Positions 23,008 through 30,367 of a DNA stretch of 39,515 nt are shown here, one piece after another. A model generated the notes under the pieces. That model was not told the DNA's origin, searched no databases, and saw nothing but the letters and a program-made list of their open reading frames with translations. The stretch is from CAYSBE01 sp046309355 (GTDB lineage: Bacteria > Bacteroidota > Bacteroidia > UKL13-3), in NCBI GenBank assembly GCA_046309355.1, contig JBKCPL010000014.1, positions 1-39,515 of the forward strand. The letters run 5' to 3'. A program made the translations under genes and the position numbers. Numbering within the stretch: the first letter of the stretch is position 1; each line of letters begins with the position of its first letter.

Positions 23008-24369
23008 ATGTGGTATAAAAATATTTTGGAAACTATAGGGCATACTCCTACGGTGCAAATCAATAAACTGACAAAGGATTTGCCCTGTACAGTGCTTGCT
23101 AAAATTGAAACCTTTAATCCGGGCAATTCTATAAAAGACCGCATGGCGCTTAAAATGATAGAAGATGCCGAAAAAGACGGCAGACTAAAACCCGGCTACA
23201 CCATAATAGAAGGTACCAGCGGTAATACCGGCATGGGCCTGGCCATTGCAGCCGTAATAAAAGGCTACCGCTGCATTTTTACCACTACCGATAAGCAATC
23301 GCGCGAAAAGGTAGACGCGCTTAAAGCGTTTGGTGCCGAAGTAATTGTATGCCCTACGGATGTTGACCCCGAAGATCCTCGTTCATATTACTCCGTTTCA
23401 TCCCGTTTAGAGAAAGAAATTCCCAATTCGTGGAAACCCAATCAATACGACAACCTGAGCAATTCGCTGGCACACTACGAAAGCACCGGACCTGAAATAT
23501 GGGAACAAACCGAAGGTAAGGTTACGCACCTGGTAGTAGGTGTAGGCACCGGTGGCACTATTTGTGGTACCGGCAAATACTTAAAAGAGAAAAACCCTGC
23601 TATACAGGTGTTAGGCATCGATACGTATGGCAGCGTATTCAAAAAATACAAAGAAACCGGAGTGTTTGATAAAGATGAAATTTACCCCTACATCACTGAA
23701 GGTATCGGTGAGGACTTTTTACCACAAAACGTAGATTTCAGCATCATTGATCATTTTGAAAAAGTTACCGATAAAGATGCCGCCATTTATACCCGGAAAA
23801 TAGCCCGCGAAGAAGGCATATTTGCAGGTAACTCAGCCGGTGCAGCTATAGCAGGTATGGTTCAGATGCGCGACAGATTTAAGCCGGGTGATGTGGTAGT
23901 AGTTATCTTTCACGACCATGGAACCCGCTATTTGGGCAAAATGTTTAACGATGACTGGATGCGTGACCGAGGCTTTTTACAGGAAGAAAAACCAAAAGCA
24001 TCGCAACTTATAGAACGTCACAAACACTTGCCGCTGGTTACGGTTAATGTGAATGACAGCATTTCAGGTGTAGTGGCTAAGATGCGTAAATACGATATTT
24101 CACAGGTGCCGGTAATCAACGCACAGGGCGAGTTTGTTGGCTCACTCAGCGATTCGCACCTGTTTGCCAAACTCATAGAAATGCCCGATCTGAAGCAAGA
24201 GCAGGTACACAAGGTAGTACAGGCACCGTTCCCCTTTGTTTTGCCTGATACGCAGTTGGAAGAAGTATCGAAACTGATTACCCGCGAAGTGCATGCTGTA
24301 TTGGTTAAATCACTATCGGGTGAGGTGCATATCATAACCCGACAGGATATCATTGATGCGCTGAATTAG
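23008..24369 (+). CDS. Cystathionine beta-synthase-like PLP enzyme with two CBS domains
   Basis: A 453-residue enzyme. The PLP part (about 1-320) is of the fold-type II serine/cysteine synthase family: NPGNSIKDRMALKMI with the PLP lysine at 43, the phosphate-binding EGTSGNTGMGLA, VGVGTGGTICGTGKYLKE, and the closing GIFAGNSAGAA. Two CBS domains follow (about 335-390, VTVNVNDSISGVVAKMRKYDISQVPVIN, and about 400-453), which usually bind adenosyl compounds and regulate the enzyme. This layout is that of cystathionine beta-synthase, condensing serine (or acetylserine) with homocysteine; cysteine synthase activity cannot be excluded. No haem-binding N-terminal extension is present. Confidence 0.9.
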   Translation: MWYKNILETIGHTPTVQINKLTKDLPCTVLAKIETFNPGNSIKDRMALKMIEDAEKDGRLKPGYTIIEGTSGNTGMGLAIAAVIKGYRCIFTTTDKQSREKVDALKAFGAEVIVCPTDVDPEDPRSYYSVSSRLEKEIPNSWKPNQYDNLSNSLAHYESTGPEIWEQTEGKVTHLVVGVGTGGTICGTGKYLKEKNPAIQVLGIDTYGSVFKKYKETGVFDKDEIYPYITEGIGEDFLPQNVDFSIIDHFEKVTDKDAAIYTRKIAREEGIFAGNSAGAAIAGMVQMRDRFKPGDVVVVIFHDHGTRYLGKMFNDDWMRDRGFLQEEKPKASQLIERHKHLPLVTVNVNDSISGVVAKMRKYDISQVPVINAQGEFVGSLSDSHLFAKLIEMPDLKQEQVHKVVQAPFPFVLPDTQLEEVSKLITREVHAVLVKSLSGEVHIITRQDIIDALN

Positions 24370-24383
24370 AGCCCTTCACAACC

Positions 24384-24408
24384 TGTGCATAAATTGTGCT
24401 TAACCACA
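24384..24408. promoter_or_regulatory. Two DnaA-box-like sites before dnaN
   Basis: TGTGCATAA (24384-24392) is the reverse complement of TTATGCACA, which fits the DnaA-box consensus TTATnCACA. Seven bases later, TTAACCACA (24400-24408) is one mismatch from TTATCCACA. The pair faces inward about 80 bases before the dnaN start. It could be DnaA control of dnaN; two sites are too few for an origin. Confidence 0.35.
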
Positions 24409-24489
24409 GGCATGCTGCATCTATTTTTGGTGCATTCGCTAAACCAGCGACTTGATTTCGAGTTTTTACTTATTAACGCATATTAACAC

Positions 24490-25611
24490 ATGAAATTCAT
24501 TGTAAACAGCACAACATTGCTCAAGCACCTCTCACTAATTGACGGGGTGGTTGTTTCAAAACCGATTATTCCCATTTTAAATAATTTTCTGTTCGATATA
24601 AAAGATGGAGAACTGCGCATTTCGTCTACCGATTTGGAAACTACCATGACTACCTCCATTAAAGTAGATGCCAAGGAAAACGTGAGTATAGCCATACCCT
24701 GCAAAACCACCATGGATTTGCTGAAGACCCTGTCTGATCAGCCACTGGCTTTTTCTATCAATTTAGATAAAAACTCCGTTGAAATAAAATACGACTCAGG
24801 CCGCTTTAAGTTAACCGCCCAAAAAGGCGATGAATTTCCTAAAAACCCTACGGTAGATGATGCCAAGAAATTTACCATTACCGGAAAATCCTTGCAAAAG
24901 GCTATCACCAAAACTGTGTTTGCCACCAGCAGCGATGAACTGCGATTGAATCTGACCGGTGTATTTGTGCAGTTGGCCAACGACCATGTAACCTTTGTAG
25001 CTACCGATGCCAATCGCCTGGTACGGTATAACCTCACAAACGTAAAACCGGGTGTTGAGGAGTCGTTTATCATGCCTAAAAAAGCATTGAACCTGCTGAA
25101 AGCTGCACTGCCGGCTGACGACAGTGAAGTTACGGTTGAGTTTAACCGCTCCAATGCGCACTTCTCCACGTCCGACCTCAGTTTGATTTGCCGCCTGATT
25201 GATGAAAAATATCCTGACTACAAAGCGGTCATTCCTACGGAGAACCCTAATAAACTTACACTTAACCGCAACGATTTTTTAACAGCGGTAAAACGTGTTT
25301 CCATTACCTCCAACAAAACTACGCACCAAATTAGGCTAAAAATTGCCGGAAGCGAATTGAATATTTCAGCCGAGGACATTGACTTTGAGAACGAGTCGCA
25401 GGAAAAACTGAATTGTCAGTACAGCGGTGAAGACATGGAGATTGGGTTCAATTCAAAGTACCTGGCCGAAATGATAGCAGCTGTAGATTCAAATGATTTA
25501 AACCTGGAGATGTCTCAGCCTAACCGTGCAGGAGTGTTGTTGCCAGCAGAGTCGGATGAAGGTGAAGATATGTTGATGCTGGTGATGCCGATGATGCTAA
25601 ACAGCTATTGA
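24490..25611 (+). CDS. dnaN: DNA polymerase III beta subunit (sliding clamp)
   Basis: A 373-residue clamp with the three tandem processivity domains expected (about 1-120, 125-245, 250-373). Recognisable segments: MKFIVNSTTLLKHLSLIDGVVVSKPIIPILNNF, IPCKTTMDLLKTLSDQPL, FVATDANRLVRYNLTN (the family TDGHRL-type position), FIMPKKALNLLKAAL, and the C-terminal end LMLVMPMMLNSY, which provides the hydrophobic pocket side for binding polymerase peptides. It forms the dimeric ring that holds polymerase on DNA. It stands alone here, not next to dnaA or recF. No Shine-Dalgarno is visible; the leader is A/T-rich. Confidence 0.97.
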   Translation: MKFIVNSTTLLKHLSLIDGVVVSKPIIPILNNFLFDIKDGELRISSTDLETTMTTSIKVDAKENVSIAIPCKTTMDLLKTLSDQPLAFSINLDKNSVEIKYDSGRFKLTAQKGDEFPKNPTVDDAKKFTITGKSLQKAITKTVFATSSDELRLNLTGVFVQLANDHVTFVATDANRLVRYNLTNVKPGVEESFIMPKKALNLLKAALPADDSEVTVEFNRSNAHFSTSDLSLICRLIDEKYPDYKAVIPTENPNKLTLNRNDFLTAVKRVSITSNKTTHQIRLKIAGSELNISAEDIDFENESQEKLNCQYSGEDMEIGFNSKYLAEMIAAVDSNDLNLEMSQPNRAGVLLPAESDEGEDMLMLVMPMMLNSY

Positions 25612-25633
25612 TAGAACGAAATACTCGATAGTG

Positions 25634-25668
25634 ACATACGGCCCCGCGCGAAGCGCGGGGCCGTATGT
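25634..25668. repeat. GC-rich 16-bp hairpin between dnaN and the DPP-IV-like gene
   Basis: The left arm ACATACGGCCCCGCGC (25634-25649) and right arm GCGCGGGGCCGTATGT (25653-25668) are perfect reverse complements around a GAA loop. There is no T run, so it is not a classical intrinsic terminator, although it lies where one is expected. Its GC content contrasts with the surrounding spacer. It may be an interspersed palindromic (REP-like) unit doubling as a transcription end. Confidence 0.75.
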
Positions 25669-25685
25669 GTATATACCCAAAGTTT

Positions 25686-25716
25686 TTTGATATTGCCTAT
25701 TTGCAGTGTATACTTG
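25686..25716 (+). promoter_or_regulatory. Promoter (TTTG-N19-TATACTTG) of the DPP-IV-like gene
   Basis: TTTG at 25686-25689, a 19-base spacer, and TATACTTG (25709-25716, one mismatch to TAnnTTTG). Start predicted near 25722, leader about 20 bases before ATG 25741. Confidence 0.55.
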
Positions 25717-25740
25717 CGATTCATCCAATTCATAACTACC

Positions 25741-27960
25741 ATGAGAAGAATTTGCGCAGCCTTTGCATTCTGTTTAATCGCTAGTGTTTCACTTGCACAA
25801 AATAAACTGCTTACCGTAGAAGATGCGGTTATGAAGCAACGTACCGCATTGGCTCCTGAACGCTTATCGCAGCTGGCTTTTATTCCCGGCACGCATTGGC
25901 TAAGTTGGGTAGGAAAAAAAGATAACCGCGAGTGCCTCATCGTTCACGATATTCCTTCGGGTAAAAATGATACCGTGCTGCACATCGACAAACTGAAAGA
26001 AATGGTGGAGTCTACCAATACGGGTGTGCCCAAATTTGAACGTTTCCCCTTTATTAAATGGATAAACAAAGACGTATTCCGATTCATGTTCTCCAATGTA
26101 TATTACGAGTACGCCACAGGTAAAAACGATATAAAAGTACTGAACCGACTGCCTGCAGAGGCTGAAAATGCAGAGATTGATCCCAATGGCTCAAACATAG
26201 CCTTTGTGCAAAATAACAATGTCTACGTATACAATCCCGATACGTGGAATAAAATAGAGCAGCAAAAAAATGTACCCGCTACCAATACTAAAAACGGCAT
26301 CGAAAAGCCTGAATATATGATTACCGATGATGGTTCCTATGTAACGGAAAACGGAAAAAGTGTGCACCGCAGTGAGTTCGGCATCACTAAAGGATTGTTC
26401 TGGTCGCCCAAAGGTACACGCATAGCGTATTATAAGCAGCAGCAAGGTATGGTAACGGATTACGCACTGCTAAAAACGGAAAAGGTTCCTGCTAGTTACG
26501 AATACATTAAATATCCCTTTGCCGGTGCACAAAGTCATATGGTGTGGGTATATATGTACGATACCAAGCGTAAAATTACCTACCCGATTTACACCAAAGG
26601 TCCGGCCGACCAGTACCTGACCAATATTACGTTCAGCCCGGATGAAGAGCAGCTTTACATAGCCATTGTGAACCGCGAACAAAATACGCTGCAACTGAAT
26701 AAATATGATGCCACTACGGGTGCATTTATAAAAACCATGTTTACTGAATCGCACACCAAATATATTGAGCCGGAAACACCGATACTATTCGTGAAAAATA
26801 AGCCTACACAATTTGTATGGCAAAGCGAGCGCGATGGATTTAACCATTTATACCTGTACAACTACAAGGGTGAAATGGAAAGGCAACTGACTAAAGGCAA
26901 CTTTGACGTGAAAGAAATTATTGGATTTGATGCCGGTGGAAACTACCTGTATTACATGGCTACTGCGAATAATGGCCTCGATCGTCAATGCTACAAGGTA
27001 GATGTTTCGAGTGGCAAAACCACCTCAGTTACCTCTATACCGGGTACACACACCGTGCTCATCAGTGATGACGACAAGTATGTGGTGGATCAGTTTTCGA
27101 GCACTGCAGTGCCCCGCAGAATAGTGCTTCGTGAACAAAATGGCAACGATGTGCGTATATTGCTTAATGCCAATAACCCGCTAAGTGCTTACATGCCCGT
27201 GGGTATGCGCTTACTGCAAATTACTGCAGCCGATGGCAAAACCACACTGAATGGCCGTATGTTCTATCCGAGTAAAATGGATTCTGCTAAAAAATATCCT
27301 GTGCTGGTATATGTATATGGCGGGCCACACGCACAAATGATAACCAATACATGGCTGGGTGGTGCTGATATGTGGCTTTATTACATGGCACAGCAGGGTT
27401 ATTTGGTATTTACTGTAGATAACCGCGGTTCGGCCAACAGAGGGCTGGAGTTTGAGCAAGCTACTTACCGCAATCTGGGTAAAGCGGAACGCGATGACCA
27501 ACTTGCAGGCATAGAGTACCTCAAAAAATTAAAGTATGTTGATGCCTCACGTATCGGTGTTTTTGGATGGAGCTTTGGCGGATTTATGTCTATAGGACTG
27601 ATGACGCGCACCGATGCCTATAAAGTAGGCGTAGCCGGTGGGCCTGTTATTGACTGGCGCTGGTATGAAATTATGTATACGGAGCGATATATGGATAAAC
27701 CCGAAGAGAATCCGGAAGGCTATGCCGATGCTGACCTCACCAATTATGTAAAAAACCTGAAAGGTAAACTGCTGGTGATACATGGCACGGATGATGATGT
27801 AGTGGTGTGGCAACATTCCCTGAAGTACGTTAAAAAGTGTATTGACGAAAATGTGCAGGTCGATTATTTTGTATACCCCGGTCATAAGCACAATGTGGTA
27901 GGCAAAGACCGTGTGCACCTGATGCAAAAAGTGGCCGATTACTTTAAAGTACATTTATAA
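25741..27960 (+). CDS. Dipeptidyl-peptidase IV-type S9 serine peptidase
   Basis: A 739-residue exported peptidase. A signal peptide (MRRICAAFAFCLIASVSLAQ) precedes a beta-propeller DPP-IV N-terminal domain (about 60-480; YEYATGKNDIKVLNRLP, YYKQQQGMVTDYALL, FVWQSERDGFNHLYLYN) and an alpha/beta-hydrolase domain (about 500-739). The catalytic triad is visible: Ser611 in GWSFGGFM, Asp685 in HGTDDDVVVW and His717 in PGHKHNVVG. It would remove dipeptides, mostly Xaa-Pro, in the periplasm. A start further upstream is possible in frame but would lie inside the promoter; ATG 25741 gives the clean signal peptide. Ten bases separate it from the IscA-like gene, so they may share a transcript. Confidence 0.94.
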   Translation: MRRICAAFAFCLIASVSLAQNKLLTVEDAVMKQRTALAPERLSQLAFIPGTHWLSWVGKKDNRECLIVHDIPSGKNDTVLHIDKLKEMVESTNTGVPKFERFPFIKWINKDVFRFMFSNVYYEYATGKNDIKVLNRLPAEAENAEIDPNGSNIAFVQNNNVYVYNPDTWNKIEQQKNVPATNTKNGIEKPEYMITDDGSYVTENGKSVHRSEFGITKGLFWSPKGTRIAYYKQQQGMVTDYALLKTEKVPASYEYIKYPFAGAQSHMVWVYMYDTKRKITYPIYTKGPADQYLTNITFSPDEEQLYIAIVNREQNTLQLNKYDATTGAFIKTMFTESHTKYIEPETPILFVKNKPTQFVWQSERDGFNHLYLYNYKGEMERQLTKGNFDVKEIIGFDAGGNYLYYMATANNGLDRQCYKVDVSSGKTTSVTSIPGTHTVLISDDDKYVVDQFSSTAVPRRIVLREQNGNDVRILLNANNPLSAYMPVGMRLLQITAADGKTTLNGRMFYPSKMDSAKKYPVLVYVYGGPHAQMITNTWLGGADMWLYYMAQQGYLVFTVDNRGSANRGLEFEQATYRNLGKAERDDQLAGIEYLKKLKYVDASRIGVFGWSFGGFMSIGLMTRTDAYKVGVAGGPVIDWRWYEIMYTERYMDKPEENPEGYADADLTNYVKNLKGKLLVIHGTDDDVVVWQHSLKYVKKCIDENVQVDYFVYPGHKHNVVGKDRVHLMQKVADYFKVHL

Positions 27961-27969
27961 TTTGCCTTC

Positions 27970-28272
27970 ATGCATTTGATAACCTTTACCGAACGCGCAC
28001 TGCAGGCCATTAGACAGTACGAACAAACCCTACAGATTCCCGCTGGATATTACCTGCGTGTGGGTATCCGGCAAAAGAATGAAACCAACAAGCGGCTGCT
28101 CATTGGCTTTGATGCCAAAAGCGATAAGGATAAGCTCGAAAATATTCAAGGTGTTGACGTGATTTACAGTCCGGGCGAGGTGTTCTTTTTTGCCGGAATG
28201 CTTATTGATTTTGTTGAGGAAGGTAACCGCAAAGGATTTACATTCGTAGAACAAAAAGCATTCACAGGTTGA
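27970..28272 (+). CDS. IscA/HesB-like protein lacking all cysteines
   Basis: A 100-residue protein with the A-type carrier fold by sequence: LITFTERALQAIRQY, YYLRVGIRQKNETNKRLLIGFD, DVIYSPGEVFFFAGMLIDFVEE and RKGFTFVEQKAF match the strand order of IscA/SufA/ErpA. A-type carriers hold Fe-S clusters with three cysteines, one after the LRVG strand and a C-x-C near the end. Here the protein contains no cysteine at all: the first is replaced in the RQKNETNK stretch and the chain ends at the position of the CxC tail. It cannot bind a cluster in the known way. The gene is translationally coupled to the permease that follows (TTGA overlap). Confidence 0.8.
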   Translation: MHLITFTERALQAIRQYEQTLQIPAGYYLRVGIRQKNETNKRLLIGFDAKSDKDKLENIQGVDVIYSPGEVFFFAGMLIDFVEEGNRKGFTFVEQKAFTG

Positions 28273-29501
28273 AATTTACCGATACCATCAACATTTCGTT
28301 TCATGCCATTAAAGGCAATAAAACGCGTGCAATAATTACCGCACTAATTATTAGTATAGGTATTATGGCATTGGTAGGTATTCTTACTGCTATTGATGGA
28401 ATAAAGTCGTCCATCAACAGCAATTTTTCCGAAATGGGTGCCAATACTTTTAACATCAAAAACCGAAGCAGCAATATTCAATTTGGAGGCAGAGCCCGAT
28501 CACAGCGTAGGTATCCAACCATTTCACGTTACGAAGCCATCAAGTTCAAAGAAGAATTTGCGTATCCATCCAAGGTATCGTTGTCGGTCAATGCTTCGTT
28601 CAGTTCAACGGTGAGGTATCAGTCTGTAAAAACCGAACCCAATATTATGGTTATGGGTGGCGATGAAAATTACCTGGAAGTAGCCGGATATAACCTAAGC
28701 AATGGCCGCAATTTTTCGGCAGGTGAAGTAAATGCGGCAGCCAATGTGGTTATCATTGGCAAAGACATTAAAGAGAAACTGTTTAAAAAGCAAAACGCAT
28801 TGGGCGAAAGCGTGATGGTAGGAGGGGCGCGTTACCGAGTTATTGGCGTGTTAAAAGAAAAAGGGTCGGCTATGGGTTTTGGTGGCGATCGGTTGGTGGT
28901 AATACCTTTTGAAAGTGCCCGGCAGGTATTTGCCAAACCGAACATGTCGTTTGTAATTACCGTGGCCATTACCAATGTGCCTATGATAGACAGAGCGGTA
29001 GAAGAAGCTAAATCGGCATTTAGGCGTGTGCGCAAACTAACTGCCGGTGATGATGATAATTTTGAAATACTGAAAGCCGATAACCTGGCCAAAGAACTGA
29101 TAGATATGCTTAGTTATGTAACCATAGCTGCAACCATCATTGGTTTTATAACACTTACCGGAGCTGCAGTTGGCTTAATGAATATCATGTTGGTATCGGT
29201 AACCGAACGCACCCGCGAAATAGGTGTACGCAAAGCCATGGGAGCTACTTCGGGTGTGGTGCTTCGTCAGTTTTTATACGAAGCTATACTCATTTGCCTG
29301 CTTGGTGGCTTAGGCGGAATTGTGTTGGGTATTCTTATCGGCAATCTGGTATCGTCCTTCATAGGCGGTGGCTTTATCATTCCGTGGAACTGGATTGCAG
29401 CAGGGCTCATGCTGTGTATTGCCGTTGGTTTGGTATCGGGCATTTATCCGGCATCTAAAGCAGCCCGTCTCGACCCCATTGAGGCATTGCGGTATGAGTA
29501 A
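28269..29501 (+). CDS. ABC transporter permease, MacB/FtsX-like
   Basis: A 410-residue membrane protein of the MacB-type topology: one N-terminal membrane helix (RAIITALIISIGIMALVGILTAI), a large periplasmic domain (about 45-275; NTFNIKNRSS, VMGGDENYLEVAGYNLSNGR), then three C-terminal helices with the FtsX core (TIIGFITLTGAAVGLMNIML, VTERTREIGVRKAMGAT, and the final ALRYE). Such proteins couple cytoplasmic ATPase motion to export of lipoproteins, peptides or toxins. The ATPase partner is not adjacent. It starts with TTG at 28269, overlapping the previous stop; the first internal ATG would remove most of the first helix, so TTG is the better start and implies coupling. Confidence 0.9.
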   Translation: MKFTDTINISFHAIKGNKTRAIITALIISIGIMALVGILTAIDGIKSSINSNFSEMGANTFNIKNRSSNIQFGGRARSQRRYPTISRYEAIKFKEEFAYPSKVSLSVNASFSSTVRYQSVKTEPNIMVMGGDENYLEVAGYNLSNGRNFSAGEVNAAANVVIIGKDIKEKLFKKQNALGESVMVGGARYRVIGVLKEKGSAMGFGGDRLVVIPFESARQVFAKPNMSFVITVAITNVPMIDRAVEEAKSAFRRVRKLTAGDDDNFEILKADNLAKELIDMLSYVTIAATIIGFITLTGAAVGLMNIMLVSVTERTREIGVRKAMGATSGVVLRQFLYEAILICLLGGLGGIVLGILIGNLVSSFIGGGFIIPWNWIAAGLMLCIAVGLVSGIYPASKAARLDPIEALRYE

Positions 29502-29683
29502 GTGTAGTACTCAGTGCTGCCGAAGAGTAACTATAAAAATCTGTTTTAATTATGTAAACGAAGCCTATCAGTCCATGCCAGTGAATATAATTCACCAGCA
29601 TGTCTGCATAGCCTATTTTACTTTCGTCATGGTATGTTATTCAGATACCAGTTTTTCTGGAGAGTTTGATGCTTAAGACCTGC

Positions 29684-30304
29684 TTACTTCTTCCACTGTT
29701 CAGCCCACGATTTCATTTTCTCCATATTACCCTGCCACAATTTCGTCCACTCATCCATGTGGCTAATAAGTAGTTTCTGATTTTCGGCAAAAATGGTCTG
29801 CATATCGTTCAATTTTTCATTGAGCTCTTTGCGAATGTTATCGGCTTCGTCTTTTGCATCCATCTTGCCCAGTGCAAATTGTAATTGAATAATTTCGAGT
29901 CCGGTTTTAAATGCAGTAGCGTTGTGATCAAAAATATGTAAAGCCTGTTCATATCCTTTGTGGTAAGCACTTTTGCTTTCGGTTTTCAGTTCGTGCAAGG
30001 CCTGTTCTATTTTCTTCTTTTGCTCGTTAAAAACGTCCATGCCATCTGCTTTCCCCAGGTTCAGTTGAACCTGCAGTTCTTCTAGCCGCGCTTTCATGTT
30101 GGTCAGCTGCTCATCAGCCGATTCGCCTGCTAAATCAAGGTTTGACTTAAGTGCGACAATGGCTTCGCGAAGTTGATTTTTTTGTTTTTCAAACGCTTCA
30201 ACGGTGTCCATTTTACCTAACGAAAATTGTACACGCATTTCTTCGAAGCGTTGTTGCCACTGGTTCATCCAGTTTTTTAGTTGTTCCTGATACTTGTTTT
30301 CCAT
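29684..30304 (-). CDS. Coiled-coil protein with three ~55-60-residue repeats
   Basis: A 206-residue, highly charged and helical protein without signal peptide or membrane segment. A motif recurs three times: VQFSLGKMD (25-33), VQLNLGKAD (79-87) and LQFALGKMD (141-149). Each is preceded by a helix with an arginine/leucine pattern (RFEEMR, RLEELQ, GLEIIQ); the first two are followed by F-x-x-Q-K-x-x-I/L (FEKQKNQL, FNEQKKKI). Periods are 54 and 62 residues. N- and C-termini share a W-rich pattern (NWMNQW, SWAEQWKK). I do not recognise a family. The neighbours, ABC1/UbiB and a phasin-like protein on the same strand, suggest a membrane- or granule-surface role. Confidence 0.8.
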   Translation of the reverse strand: MENKYQEQLKNWMNQWQQRFEEMRVQFSLGKMDTVEAFEKQKNQLREAIVALKSNLDLAGESADEQLTNMKARLEELQVQLNLGKADGMDVFNEQKKKIEQALHELKTESKSAYHKGYEQALHIFDHNATAFKTGLEIIQLQFALGKMDAKDEADNIRKELNEKLNDMQTIFAENQKLLISHMDEWTKLWQGNMEKMKSWAEQWKK

Positions 30305-30367
30305 GATGTTGTTTTAAAAGGTGATTTACTCGTAAAATTTGTTTCTTAGTTAAATATGAAGTTGAAG

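Noticed and set aside
24370..24489. Replication origin next to dnaN
   Set aside because: Only two DnaA-like boxes, no AT-rich unwinding array and no dnaA neighbour.
29502..29683. RNA or small gene in the gap after the permease gene
   Set aside because: Only a weak GTGAAT-ATA-ATTCAC hairpin at about 29581-29595; no start/frame or promoter pair stands out.
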